Shown piece by piece: positions 9,094 through 18,230 of a stretch of 54,077 nucleotides of DNA. Within the stretch, counting starts at the first letter, position 1. Each line of letters begins with the position of its first letter. The position numbers were made by a program, and so were the translations under genes. Origin of the DNA: Rhodoplanes elegans (lineage in GTDB: Bacteria; Pseudomonadota; Alphaproteobacteria; Rhizobiales; Xanthobacteraceae); NCBI RefSeq assembly GCF_016653355.1, contig NZ_NHSK01000090.1, positions 1 to 54,077 on the forward strand. The letters run 5' to 3'. A model generated the notes under the pieces. That model searched no databases. It was given only the letters and a program-made list of their open reading frames with translations, and was not told where the DNA came from.

Positions 9094-11361
9094 TTAGGCC
9101 AACAGATCCTCGATCCTGATCGGCAGGTCGCGGATGCGCTTGCCCGTCGCGTGATGGACGGCGTTGGCGATCGCCGCCGCGGTGCCGACATTGGCAAGCT
9201 CGCCGAGCCCCTTGACGCCGGCCGGGTTCACCTCGGCGTCTTCCTCGGGCACCATGATCACCTCGATCGACGGCACGTCGGCGTTCACCGGGATCAGATA
9301 CTCGGCGATGTTGTCGTTGATGTAGCGGGCCTCGCGCGGATCGATCTCGGTCGCCTCGTGCAGGGCCGAGCCGATGCCCCAGATCATTCCGCCCATGAGC
9401 TGGCTGTGCGCGGTGCGCGGATTCATGATCCGCCCGCCCGCGAAGGCGCCGACGGCGCGCGGCACCCTCACCTCGCGGGTGCGCGCGTGAATCCGCACCT
9501 CGACGAACTCGGCGCCGAGCGCGTACATGATCTTGTCGCCGTGCGGCCCGCCGGTGAGCACCGCTTTGCCGCCATAGACCTGACGCAGGCCATCCCGCGG
9601 CACGCCGGGCGGCAGATACTCGGCATACTCCTCCAGCGCCGCGGTGCCGAGCCGCTTCATCACGTCGGTGACGCTTTCGGCGGCACCATCGGAGGCGACC
9701 GCACGGCCGTCCGTGAACGACAGCTCGCCGGGCGCGCGGCCGGCGAGCGGCCCGTCGTTCGCCGTCGAGGCGGCGCGCACCAGCTTCTCGCGGATCGCGT
9801 CGCACGCCATGATCACGGCCGAGCAGACACTCGCCGTGGTGTTGGAGCCGCCGGCGACCGGGCCCGGCGGCAGATCGGAATCACCGAGCTCGACCCGGAC
9901 GGCGGCGAGCGGCACGCCGAGCCGCTCGGCCGCCTGCTGGCCGATCACCGTGTAGGCACCGGTGCCGATGTCGTGCGCCGCGACCTGCACCCGCACCTCG
10001 CCGCTCGGCAGCAGGCGCACGCGCGCCGCCGTGGCGCCGAGATGCGTCGGATAGCACGCGGTGGCGCAGCCCCACCCGATCAGCCAGTCGCCGTCGCGCA
10101 TCGAGCCCGGCGCCGGGCTCCGCTTCGACCAGCCGAACGCCGCCGCCGCCTCGTCGTAGCACTTCATCAGCGCGCGCGACGACCACGGCTTGCCGCTGAC
10201 CGTGTCCTTGGTCACGTCGTTGATGCGGCGCAGCTCGACCGGATCCATGCCGAGCTTATGCGCCAATTCGTCCATGGCGCTTTCGAGTGCGTAGACATAA
10301 GGCACCACGGGCGGCGAGCGCATGAAACCCGGCGTGTTGCGGTCGGCATGGACGACGCTCACCTTGGTCGCCACCGTGCCGAAGTCGTAGAGCCGCACCG
10401 TGTCGGCGACGCCGGCGACCTTGTAGGCGTCCGGGCGCGACGTGACCTCGCGGCCCTCGTGCGTGTAGGCGACGATCTTGCCGTCACGCCGCGCGCCGAG
10501 CCTGATGCGATGCCGCGTCTCGGCCCGGTAGGTCGCGATGGTGAAGCCCTGGTCGCGGGTCGCGACGAGCTTCACGGGGCGCCCAAGCGTCTTCGCCGCG
10601 AACGCGACCAGCGCGGTGCGCGGCGTCATCTGCGCCTTGGCGCCGAAGGCGCCGCCGACGAACGGGCTGACGACACGCACCTTGGCCGGATCCATGTCGA
10701 GCCGCTTGGCGACGGCGTTCTTGAGCCCGTAGACGAACTGGCTCGGCTCGTGGATGGTGAGCCGGTCGCCGTCCCACAGGCAGGTCGTGGTGAACAGCTC
10801 GATGGCGTTGTGGTGCTGGGTCGACGTGCCGTACGCGGCCTCGATCGTCACGTCGGCCGCGGCGAACGCCGCCTCGGCGTCGCCCGCCTTGGGGAACTCC
10901 TTGCCGGCCGGTTCTTCCGTCACGCCATTCGACTCGAAGGTGGCGCTCGGGTTCTCGCGCGCATAGGCCGGCGTCACGGCGTGCGCCGCCTCGCGCGCCG
11001 CTTCGAGCGTCTCCGCCACCACCATGGCGATGATCTGCCCGTCGTGGGCGATCTCCGGGCCGAGTTCCTGCACCGAGGTCGACGGACCGCCGCCGCCCGG
11101 AACGTAGTCGAGATGCTTCAGCGCCTTGGTGTTCTCGGCCGTGAAGATCTCGACGACGCCGGGCACGGCGCGCGCCGCCGCGGTGTCGAGGTCGGTCAGG
11201 CGACCGCGCGCGATGCCGCTGGTCACCAGAACGGCGTGGGCGAGATTGCCGGCCGGCATATCGGACGGATAGCGGGCCTCGCCCGTCACCTTCAGGCGAG
11301 CATCGAGGCGCGGCTCGGGCCGGCCCATGTTGGCTTTCGGTTCGGGAGCGGCGGTGCTCAT
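9094..11361 (-). CDS. paoC: PaoC-type molybdopterin-binding subunit of periplasmic aldehyde oxidoreductase
   Basis: A 755-residue large subunit of the xanthine oxidase family that binds the molybdenum cofactor and oxidises aldehydes to acids. It shows the N-terminal a/b hammerhead domain (GRPEPRLDARLKVTGEARY), the FVGGAFGAK segment of the Mo-binding core and the active-site glutamate in GVKGLGE near the C-terminus. Length and neighbours match E. coli PaoC (YagR). It starts 12 bases after the FAD-subunit stop, as the third gene of a paoA-paoB-paoC operon. No PaoD-like cofactor-insertion chaperone is visible in the flanking genes. Confidence 0.85.
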   Translation of the reverse strand: MSTAAPEPKANMGRPEPRLDARLKVTGEARYPSDMPAGNLAHAVLVTSGIARGRLTDLDTAAARAVPGVVEIFTAENTKALKHLDYVPGGGGPSTSVQELGPEIAHDGQIIAMVVAETLEAAREAAHAVTPAYARENPSATFESNGVTEEPAGKEFPKAGDAEAAFAAADVTIEAAYGTSTQHHNAIELFTTTCLWDGDRLTIHEPSQFVYGLKNAVAKRLDMDPAKVRVVSPFVGGAFGAKAQMTPRTALVAFAAKTLGRPVKLVATRDQGFTIATYRAETRHRIRLGARRDGKIVAYTHEGREVTSRPDAYKVAGVADTVRLYDFGTVATKVSVVHADRNTPGFMRSPPVVPYVYALESAMDELAHKLGMDPVELRRINDVTKDTVSGKPWSSRALMKCYDEAAAAFGWSKRSPAPGSMRDGDWLIGWGCATACYPTHLGATAARVRLLPSGEVRVQVAAHDIGTGAYTVIGQQAAERLGVPLAAVRVELGDSDLPPGPVAGGSNTTASVCSAVIMACDAIREKLVRAASTANDGPLAGRAPGELSFTDGRAVASDGAAESVTDVMKRLGTAALEEYAEYLPPGVPRDGLRQVYGGKAVLTGGPHGDKIMYALGAEFVEVRIHARTREVRVPRAVGAFAGGRIMNPRTAHSQLMGGMIWGIGSALHEATEIDPREARYINDNIAEYLIPVNADVPSIEVIMVPEEDAEVNPAGVKGLGELANVGTAAAIANAVHHATGKRIRDLPIRIEDLLA

Positions 11362-11373
11362 GATCGACTCCGG

Positions 11374-12414
11374 TCAGGCGTTCAGGCGGGCGGCGTCGAG
11401 CAGCGCACGCACCAGCGTGGCGCGGCCGAGCGGCACCTTGTAGGCATTGTGCTCGCGCGTCTGCGCGCCGGCGAAGGCGGCCTCCGCCGCCGCTTCTGCG
11501 GCGTTCTCGTCGAGGCGCCTGCCCTTCAGCGCCTCCTCGGCCGCGGGCGCTCGCCACGGCACCGTGGCGACGCCGCCGAGCGCGATGCGGGCGTCGCGCA
11601 CCGTCCCGTCGTTGGCGAGATCGAGCGCGACGGCCGCCGAGGCGAGCGCGAAGTCGTAGGACTCGCGGTCCCGCACCTTCAGATAGAGCGAGCGCCGTGT
11701 CCACGCACCCGACGGCACCACGATCGACGTGATCAGCTCGCCGGGCGCGAGCCGGGTCTCGACGTTCGGATCGGAGCCCGGCGGCTTGTGCAGCTCGGCG
11801 ACTCGCAGAGCGCGCCGCCCCTGCGGCCCGGTGATCTCCAGCGTCGCGTCGAGCGCCACCAGAGCCTGGGCGAAGTCGCCCGGATAGGTCGCGATGCAGG
11901 CGTCGCTGGTGCCGAGCACGGCGTGCTTGCGGTTGATGCCGTCGAGTGCCGCGCAGCCGGAGCCCGGCTCGCGCTTGTTGCAGGCCGACCAGCTCACGTC
12001 GCGGAAATACGGACAGCGAGTGCGCTGCAGGAGATTGCCGCCCAGCGTCGCCATGTTGCGCAGCTGCTGGCTCGCGGCGAGCTCGAGTGCCTGGGCGATC
12101 ACCGGATAGTCGCGGCGCACCGCCGGGTGATCGGCGACCTGCGCCATGCGGGCGAGCGCGCCGAGCCGCAGGCCGTCGCCCGTCGCCGCGATGCCGCCGT
12201 GGCGATCGGCCAGCGGGTTGATGTCCACCACTGTCGTCGGCCGCATCACGTCGATCTTCATCAGATCGAGGAGGGTGGTGCCGCCGGCGACGAACTGCAC
12301 CGGCGCCTCGACGGGACTGCGCCCATCCGAAGCGGAGGCTCGTGCCGCCGCCTGCGCGGCCGCCTGCGTTGCGACATCGAGACTGTCGGCACGCTGGTAA
12401 TGGAAGGGCTGCAT
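11374..12414 (-). CDS. paoB: PaoB-type FAD and [4Fe-4S] subunit of aldehyde oxidoreductase
   Basis: A 346-residue FAD-binding subunit of the CoxM/XdhB type. The N-terminus has the flavin motif FVAGGTTLLDLMK and later ATLGGNLLQRTRC. A cysteine-rich insertion, RCPYFRD...CNKREPGSGC, follows at about residues 120-145; E. coli PaoB (YagS) has an extra [4Fe-4S] cluster at the same place, so this subunit very likely carries one too. The C-terminal CO dehydrogenase flavoprotein domain completes it. ATG 12414 starts 2 bases after the paoA stop. Confidence 0.86.
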   Translation of the reverse strand: MQPFHYQRADSLDVATQAAAQAAARASASDGRSPVEAPVQFVAGGTTLLDLMKIDVMRPTTVVDINPLADRHGGIAATGDGLRLGALARMAQVADHPAVRRDYPVIAQALELAASQQLRNMATLGGNLLQRTRCPYFRDVSWSACNKREPGSGCAALDGINRKHAVLGTSDACIATYPGDFAQALVALDATLEITGPQGRRALRVAELHKPPGSDPNVETRLAPGELITSIVVPSGAWTRRSLYLKVRDRESYDFALASAAVALDLANDGTVRDARIALGGVATVPWRAPAAEEALKGRRLDENAAEAAAEAAFAGAQTREHNAYKVPLGRATLVRALLDAARLNA

Positions 12415-12416
12415 GG

Positions 12417-13055
12417 TCAGGCCCCCATCTCGGTCTTCGCCTGCTGGATCGCGGCGACGATGTTGGGATAGGCGGCGCAACGGCACAGATTGCCGCTCAT
12501 GTACTCGCGGATCTGCGCGTCGCTCGTCGCGTGCCCCTCCTTGACGCAGGCGACCGCGGAGAGGATCTGGCCCGGGGTGCAGTAGCCGCACTGGAACGCG
12601 TCGTGATCGACGAAGGCCTGCTGCATCGGATGCAGCTTGCCGTCCGGACCGGCGAGCCCCTCGATCGTCGTGATCTCGCGCCCCTGCGCCATCGTCGCGA
12701 GGGTGAGGCAGGACAGCACCCGGATGCCGTCGAGCAGCACCGTGCAGGCGCCGCACTGACCCTGATCACAGCCCTTCTTGGTGCCGGTCAGCCCGATGTT
12801 CTCGCGCAATGCATCGAGGAGGGTCGTGCGCACATCGAGCGCCAGCCGATGCCGCTGCCCGTTGATGGTCAAACTCACATCGAGCGGCCGGCGCAGATCG
12901 GCGGCCGGCGCGGCGGCCTGGGCCTGCGCCGCGGCGCCGCCGAGCAGCGGGACCATCGCACCGCTCGCCGAGGCGCCGAGGAAGCTGCGGCGATCGAGGC
13001 CGGCCGAATCCGCGGAGGCGTGCGCCTCGGGTCGCCCGGAAGGATCGGGGGTCAT
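12417..13055 (-). CDS. paoA: PaoA-type [2Fe-2S] subunit with Tat signal
   Basis: A 212-residue iron-sulfur subunit with two [2Fe-2S] sites: the plant-ferredoxin type cluster (CDQGQCGACTVLLDG plus the following SCLT) and the helical-domain cluster (CGYCTPGQ with CRCAAYPN). The N-terminus has the twin-arginine motif DRRSFLGAS followed by a hydrophobic segment, so the folded complex is exported to the periplasm as in E. coli PaoABC. It is the first gene of the operon. The upstream gap to the next gene (172 bases) should hold the promoter, but none is clear. Confidence 0.87.
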   Translation of the reverse strand: MTPDPSGRPEAHASADSAGLDRRSFLGASASGAMVPLLGGAAAQAQAAAPAADLRRPLDVSLTINGQRHRLALDVRTTLLDALRENIGLTGTKKGCDQGQCGACTVLLDGIRVLSCLTLATMAQGREITTIEGLAGPDGKLHPMQQAFVDHDAFQCGYCTPGQILSAVACVKEGHATSDAQIREYMSGNLCRCAAYPNIVAAIQQAKTEMGA

Positions 13056-13227
13056 GGGAACTCCGTCGCGTTCTTGAAGCTCGCGCCGGTCCCGGCCGGC
13101 ACTCGTCGTCTAGAACGTCTCGAAGCTCACAAGGTTCGGTGGATGGGCCGACATCACCGCAGCGGCCGCGACGTACCGCCTCGCGCGAAGGCGGACGTCG
13201 TCACGTCTGCGGTCGCGCGGCCGTCTC

Positions 13228-14052
13228 TCAGCACGCGTTGGAAAATCGCTCCAGGCAGGTCTTCAGCACCTCGTCGCCCGGCTTCTTCCACCAGTCGTCC
13301 GACGAGAAGATCTCGACCTCGTGGTAGCCGGTGAAGCCGGCGTCCTCGATCATCTTCGCGATGGCCGGCAGGTCGATGACGCCGTCGCCCATCATGCCGC
13401 GGTCGAGCAGCATGTCCTTGGTCGGCACCAGCCAGTCGCAGATGTGATAGGCGAAGATGCGTTTCTCACGGCCGGCGCGGGCGATCTGGCTCGCGAGGTC
13501 CGGGTCCCACCAGACGTGATAGGCATCGATCGCGACGCCGACGTCCGGCCCGAGCCTCTCGCAAAGATCCAGAGCCTGGCCCAGCGTGTTCACGCAGGCG
13601 CGGTCGCCCGCATACATCGGATGCAACGGCTCGATGGCGAGCGGCATTTTTGAGGCGCGGGCATGCGGCAGGATCGCGGCCATGCCTTCTGCCACCATCT
13701 CGCGGGCGCCGACGATGTCGCGCGAGCCCTTGGGCAGGCCGCCGACGACCAGCACCAGGCACTCGGCCCCGATCGTCACCGCCTCGTCGATGGCGCGGCG
13801 GTTATCGTCGATCGCCGCCTGCCGGCCGGCCGCGTACGGTGCCGGGAACATGCCGCCGCGACAGTAGCCGGTGACGTCCATGCCGTGATCCTTGATCACC
13901 TTGGCGGACTCCTGCAGCCCGAACGCGGCGACCTGATCACGCCACGGATCGACGGCCTTGATGCCGTGCCGGGCGCAGGCCGCGACGGCCTCGCCGAGGT
14001 TCCACTGCTGGCGCACGGTGGCGAGATTGATCGACAGGCCTTTGTTGGACAT
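13228..14052 (-). CDS. Xylose-isomerase-like TIM-barrel protein (AP endonuclease family 2)
   Basis: A 274-residue sugar phosphate isomerase/epimerase-like protein. The AP endonuclease 2 type TIM barrel is shown by MSNKGLSINLATV at the start, a central IEPLHPMY motif (metal-binding Glu and His), VAIDAYHVWWDPDL and HICDW, and EVEIFS near the end, which together supply the usual Glu/Asp/His metal site. It probably isomerises or epimerises a hydroxy- or keto-sugar derivative. It is the second such protein beside the tripartite transporter operon (the other ends 72 bases upstream), which suggests a role in using the transported compound. The reaction is unknown. Confidence 0.75.
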   Translation of the reverse strand: MSNKGLSINLATVRQQWNLGEAVAACARHGIKAVDPWRDQVAAFGLQESAKVIKDHGMDVTGYCRGGMFPAPYAAGRQAAIDDNRRAIDEAVTIGAECLVLVVGGLPKGSRDIVGAREMVAEGMAAILPHARASKMPLAIEPLHPMYAGDRACVNTLGQALDLCERLGPDVGVAIDAYHVWWDPDLASQIARAGREKRIFAYHICDWLVPTKDMLLDRGMMGDGVIDLPAIAKMIEDAGFTGYHEVEIFSSDDWWKKPGDEVLKTCLERFSNAC

Positions 14053-14124
14053 GGCTGAACCTGAAGTGATCTGGTCGGGAGGTGGCGCGAGACGCGACGA
14101 GTGCGCGCGAGCGCCGGGAACGGG

Positions 14125-14952
14125 TCAGGGGATGGCTTCGAGAAGGGCGCGGACATAACCGGCGGCGCGGGCCGCGCAGGCGGGGCCGTCCGGCTCGTAG
14201 ACGAAGGGTTCGACCCCGATCACGTCGCGCCAGCCGACGTCGCGCAGCGCTGCGACGATCGGCGCGAACTGCAGGTCGCCCTCGCCCGGCCCACGCCGGT
14301 TGGGGTCGTTGAAGTGGACGTGGCCGATCAGGCCGGTCGGGATCCAGCGGCGGATCAGATCCGGGATCGTCTCCGCCTCGGTGACGGCCGAGGACGAGCA
14401 GTCGATCATGGTCTTCAGCGCCGGATTGCCGACCGCGGTGACGATCGCGGCGGCCTCCGCGACCGTGTTGATGCAATTCGTCTGGCGCTTCGACAAGGGC
14501 TCGATGCAGTAGACGACGCCGGCCGCGGCCGCCGCGGGCGCCACCGCCGCGAAGGCGTCAGCGGCGCGCTCGAGGCCCTCGGTCTCGGCGCCCGGATCGA
14601 GCCTGCGCTGGTCGGGCGAGCCGTGGATCAGCACCCCGGCGCCGAGATCGTGCGCCAGCTCGCACAGGCGCCGCATCACGTCGATGCTCTTGTCGCGAAC
14701 GCCTCTGTCAGTTGTCGTGATCGACAGGCCCGCGGGCGCCCGCATCAGATAATGGAGGCCGGTGATCGCGATCCCGGCGTCCGCGGCGGCGCGGCGCAGC
14801 GCGGCGCGCTCGGCCGCCGGCATCAGATGCGGCGCGTCGGAGAGCGTGAACGGAGCAATCTCCAGCCCGTCGTAGCCGACCGCCGCGGCGAAGCCGCACT
14901 GCCGCTCGAACGGCAGCGCGGCGATCACCTCGTTGCACAGCGCGACGCGCAT
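14125..14952 (-). CDS. Hydroxypyruvate-isomerase-like TIM-barrel protein
   Basis: A 275-residue protein of the AP endonuclease family 2/sugar isomerase fold. Landmarks are GYDGLEIAPFTLSD near the start, YCIEPLSKRQTNCIN (metal-binding Glu), MIDCSSS, GHVHFNDPNRRGPG and VIGVEPF near the end. Its ATG at 14952 overlaps the tctA stop by one base (TGATG), so it is translated with the transporter genes. This strongly links it to metabolism of the solute carried by TctCBA. It is only a distant relative of the neighbouring family member. The open frame upstream lies inside tctA and is not used. Confidence 0.77.
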   Translation of the reverse strand: MRVALCNEVIAALPFERQCGFAAAVGYDGLEIAPFTLSDAPHLMPAAERAALRRAAADAGIAITGLHYLMRAPAGLSITTTDRGVRDKSIDVMRRLCELAHDLGAGVLIHGSPDQRRLDPGAETEGLERAADAFAAVAPAAAAAGVVYCIEPLSKRQTNCINTVAEAAAIVTAVGNPALKTMIDCSSSAVTEAETIPDLIRRWIPTGLIGHVHFNDPNRRGPGEGDLQFAPIVAALRDVGWRDVIGVEPFVYEPDGPACAARAAGYVRALLEAIP

Positions 14953-16460
14953 CAGGCCTTGTTCCAGCCGAACAGCCGCGCCACGCCGCGCTGCACGGCC
15001 GGGATGGCGCCGAGGATCACCAGCGCCGTGGTGATCCACAGCACCGCCGAGATCGGCCGGGTGAAGAACGGCGTCATGTCGCCGTCGGCCAGCACCAGGG
15101 CGCGCCGCAGGCTCTTGTCCAGGATGTCGCCGAGGATCACGCCGAGCACCAACGGCGCCATCGGGTACTTCATCTCGCGCAGGACGAAGCCGAGGATGCC
15201 GAAGAACAGCGTGACGTAGATGTCGAACAGCCGCAGCGTGATGGCATAGGGGCCGATGACGCAGAGCACGAACACGACCGGCATCAGCCGCTCGCGCGGC
15301 ACCTTGAGGATCTTCAGGAGCGGCCGGGTGAGGAGGATGCCGAAGATGCCCATCGCGAGGGTCGCCAGCACCACCATCCAGACAACCTGGAAGACGAAGT
15401 CCGGGCTCTCGATCATGATCATCGGGCCGGGCCGCATGCCGTGGATCAGCATGGCGGCGAGCAGCACGGCGGCCGGCGCCGAGCCCGGCACGGCGAGCGT
15501 GAGGGCCGGGATGATGGCGCCCGGGATGGCGGCGTTGTTGCCGGTCTCGGCGGCGCACAGGCCCTCCTTCGAGCCCTTTCCGAACAGCTCCTTCTCCTTG
15601 CTCGCCCGACGCGCCGCCGCGTAGGAGATCCAGGCGCCGATGTCCTCGCCGACGCCCGGAATGATGCCGACCGCGGTGCCGATCAGGCCGGAACGCACCA
15701 CGGTGCGACGGTAGTCCCAGAGGTCCTTCCAGCGCGGCACAACGTGATCGACCACGCTGGTCGCCATCTCGGCGGCGCGGTTGCGCATCACGGTGAGGAT
15801 CTCGGCGACGCCGAACGTGCCGACCAGGGCGGGAATCAGCGCGATGCCGCCGGACAGTTCAGACCAACCGAAGACGAAGCGCTCCTCGGCATGGATGCCC
15901 TCCTGGCCGATCATCGCGACGAACAAGCCGAGGAAGCCGGCGATCCAGCCCTTCAGCGCGTCGTCGAACGAGCACATCTGGCCGGCGATGACGATGCCGA
16001 AGATGGCGAGCCAGAAATACTCGTAGGACTGGAAGTCGAGCGCGATCTCGGCGAGCGCCGGGGCGATGATGGCGAGAAACAGCACGCCGATGAAGGTGCC
16101 GATCATCGACGAGGTGGTGGCCAGCCCCATCGCCTCGCCGGCGCGGCCGGCCTTGGCGAGCGGGAAGCCGTCGAGCGTCGTCGCGGCGTTGGCCGGCGTG
16201 CCCGGGATGTTGAGCAGGATGGCGGAACGCGAGCCGCCGTAGATGGCGCCGACATAACAGGAGATCAGCACCAGGATCGCCTGCTCGGGTGCCATCTTGT
16301 AGGTGAGCGTCGTCAGCAGCGCGACGCCCATGGTGGCGGTCAGGCCGGGCAGCGCTCCGATCGTGATCCCGACCAGCGTGGCCCAGCAGACGTTGAACAG
16401 CGTGGTGAAGTTCGCGAACGTCTCGAACGCGGCGAACAGATGCCCCAGTCCCTCGAACAT
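14952..16460 (-). CDS. tctA: Tripartite tricarboxylate transporter large permease TctA
   Basis: A 502-residue membrane protein with about 11-12 hydrophobic segments, matching the usual length of TctA. It contains the duplicated family motifs: IGALPGLTATMGVALL near residue 35, ILLNIPGTPANAATTLDG near residue 80, and in the second half IPGAIIPALTLAVPGSA. It forms the sodium-coupled carboxylate transporter with TctB and the binding protein TctC. Located 12 bases after tctB and overlapping the downstream isomerase-like gene, it is part of one operon. The substrate is likely a carboxylic acid; it need not be citrate. Confidence 0.9.
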   Translation of the reverse strand: MFEGLGHLFAAFETFANFTTLFNVCWATLVGITIGALPGLTATMGVALLTTLTYKMAPEQAILVLISCYVGAIYGGSRSAILLNIPGTPANAATTLDGFPLAKAGRAGEAMGLATTSSMIGTFIGVLFLAIIAPALAEIALDFQSYEYFWLAIFGIVIAGQMCSFDDALKGWIAGFLGLFVAMIGQEGIHAEERFVFGWSELSGGIALIPALVGTFGVAEILTVMRNRAAEMATSVVDHVVPRWKDLWDYRRTVVRSGLIGTAVGIIPGVGEDIGAWISYAAARRASKEKELFGKGSKEGLCAAETGNNAAIPGAIIPALTLAVPGSAPAAVLLAAMLIHGMRPGPMIMIESPDFVFQVVWMVVLATLAMGIFGILLTRPLLKILKVPRERLMPVVFVLCVIGPYAITLRLFDIYVTLFFGILGFVLREMKYPMAPLVLGVILGDILDKSLRRALVLADGDMTPFFTRPISAVLWITTALVILGAIPAVQRGVARLFGWNKA

Positions 16461-16472
16461 GATCGATAACCT

Positions 16473-16988
16473 TTAAGGAAGCCGGACGAGGAACAGCGTC
16501 TCGAACATGTAGGGGATGAGGCCCGCCGCCAGAACCGCGATCAGGGCCGCGATGGCGAACTTGCGGCCGCGCGAGGCCCAGGCCTCGTTCCGCTCCCATT
16601 CGAAGGCGACGATGAACACGAACACGAACAGGCCGGTGGCGAACCAGAACGGCGTGTGGCCGACCAGCACCACGGAGTAGACGAAGCACAGCACCGAGCA
16701 GAGCGCGAGACGGCGCCAAGCGGCGCGGCGCTCCTCCGGCGTGTCGTCGTCGAGCGGGATCTGCGGCCCGAAGGCGCCGGCGAAGGCCGAGCGCAGCGCC
16801 AGCACCAGGCCGAGCAGCGCGATGACGGCTCCGAGCAGGCCGGGCACCAGACCAGGCGCCGTCCACGGATTGATGCTTCGCTCCTCGAGCCGCGGCATTC
16901 CCCACGATTCGGCGAAGGCCGCGACGCCGAAGACCACCAGGATCACCCCGGTGATCAGGTCGGCGCGGGCGAGAGGTCTGGTGTGCAT
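16473..16988 (-). CDS. tctB: Tripartite tricarboxylate transporter small membrane subunit TctB
   Basis: A 171-residue protein with four predicted membrane helices (first ADLITGVILVVFGVAAFAES, last FAIAALIAVLAAGLIPYMFE) and a short hydrophilic loop in the middle (IPLDDDTPEERRAAW). Size and position between tctC and tctA fit TctB. GAGGATCC precedes ATG 16988. A GC-rich stem-loop lies between the tctC stop and this start. Confidence 0.85.
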   Translation of the reverse strand: MHTRPLARADLITGVILVVFGVAAFAESWGMPRLEERSINPWTAPGLVPGLLGAVIALLGLVLALRSAFAGAFGPQIPLDDDTPEERRAAWRRLALCSVLCFVYSVVLVGHTPFWFATGLFVFVFIVAFEWERNEAWASRGRKFAIAALIAVLAAGLIPYMFETLFLVRLP

Positions 16989-17017
16989 GGATCCTCGCGA
17001 GATGGGCAGGACGTGAT

Positions 17018-17042
17018 GCGGGGCGGGCCGGGCCCGCCCCGC
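17018..17042 (-). terminator. GC-rich stem-loop between tctC and tctB
   Basis: Two 12-base arms, GCGGGGCGGGCC at 17018-17029 and its exact inverted copy at 17031-17042, form a very stable hairpin in the 75-base gap between tctC and tctB. No T-run follows, so it is more likely an attenuation or RNA-stabilising element than a full terminator. Such hairpins often keep the binding-protein mRNA more abundant than that of the membrane subunits. Confidence 0.55.
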
Positions 17043-17063
17043 CGCGTGATCGATCGGGTCCGA

Positions 17064-18068
17064 TCAGGGCTTCGGAATGCCGACAGTCGCGGGATCGACC
17101 TTGGCTTCCTTGCGCTCCCACATGCCCCAGGCGAACTCCTGGATGGCCGGCATGACGGCCTTCTTGGCCTCCTCGCCGTAGAGGGCCGCGACGATGGCGC
17201 CGCGCTGGGTCGCGTACTTCTTCAGCGCCTCGGACTTGCCGACCTTGTCCTTCCAGATCATCTCGAGCGTGGTGATCACCTCGGCCGGCGTGCCCTTCGG
17301 CACGAAGATGCCGAAGTAGTTGTCGGTCGCCTTGTAGGCCGGGATCGACGACGTGATGGTCGGGATGGTGCCGACGCCCTCGAGCTCGAGCGGTTTGGTG
17401 GCGAACACGCCCAGCGCCCGCAGGCGCTTGGCGCGAAGCATCTCGGCCTGCTCGACGGCGAGCTGGGTGGTCGCCTGGGTCTCGCCGCCCGCGGTGGCGA
17501 TGACGGCCGGGTTGCCGCCGTCATAGGTCACCTGGCGGGGCTGCACGCCGGCGGCCTGGGCGAAGGCGCCGAGCGCCGCGCCGCCCGAGGAGTTGATGCC
17601 GGCGGTGGCGACCGTGATGCCGTTCGGCTTCTCCTTCATGGCCTTCACGAGGTCGTCGAGCGTCTTGTAGGGGGTCGCCGCGTTGACGCCCATCACCGAC
17701 GCGTTGATCACGCCGAGGAACAGGTGCCAATCGTCGAGCTTGGTGTTCAGGAGCCCGGTCACCGGATAGGTGCCGAGGTCCTTGGCCGCCCCCGAGGCGA
17801 ACATGTAGCCGTCCTTCGGCGCCTCGACGACCGACTTGGTGCCGATCGAGCCGGACGCGCCCGGCTGGTTGACGATCACGACCGTCTGGCCGATCGCGCC
17901 TTCGATCTCCTTCGCCAGGAGCCGCACGACTTGGTCGGTCGAGCCGCCGGCGCCCCACGGCACCACGACGGTGATGGGCTTGGTCGGCTTCCACGGATAG
18001 TTCTGGGCGTCGGCGACGCCCGTGAGGGCGAGGACCGCCGCGGCGGCCGCGAGCAGGGTTCGTTTCAT
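17064..18068 (-). CDS. tctC: Tripartite tricarboxylate transporter substrate-binding protein TctC
   Basis: A 334-residue periplasmic binding protein of the Bug/TctC family. It has a signal peptide (MKRTLLAAAAAVLALTGVADA), then the hallmark WKPTKPITVVVPWGAGGSTD at the start of the mature domain and VIVNQPGASGSIGTKSV further on. GGGAGAG precedes the ATG. It is the first gene of the transporter set and binds the solute delivered to TctAB. The enolase-superfamily gene lies about 160 bases upstream on the same strand; whether it shares the promoter is unclear. Confidence 0.9.
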   Translation of the reverse strand: MKRTLLAAAAAVLALTGVADAQNYPWKPTKPITVVVPWGAGGSTDQVVRLLAKEIEGAIGQTVVIVNQPGASGSIGTKSVVEAPKDGYMFASGAAKDLGTYPVTGLLNTKLDDWHLFLGVINASVMGVNAATPYKTLDDLVKAMKEKPNGITVATAGINSSGGAALGAFAQAAGVQPRQVTYDGGNPAVIATAGGETQATTQLAVEQAEMLRAKRLRALGVFATKPLELEGVGTIPTITSSIPAYKATDNYFGIFVPKGTPAEVITTLEMIWKDKVGKSEALKKYATQRGAIVAALYGEEAKKAVMPAIQEFAWGMWERKEAKVDPATVGIPKP

Positions 18069-18230
18069 TCGAGGTCTCTCCCTTTGTGTCGTTGGTGAGG
18101 ACGTGATCGAGGTGACGCGCTTCTGCCGGCGCGTTTCGGGGGCTCCTTTACGCCGGCATCGTGACGAGCGGCCCGGGGGCGGCCGGCGGCAGGGAAACGA
18201 ATCGCACGGTGGACATCCTCTCCTTGAACG

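Noticed and set aside
8986-12471. 1161-codon plus-strand open frame over the paoBC genes
   Set aside because: It is antisense to well-identified aldehyde oxidoreductase genes, has no family motifs and is rich in Arg, His and Gly as expected for a shadow frame in GC-rich DNA.
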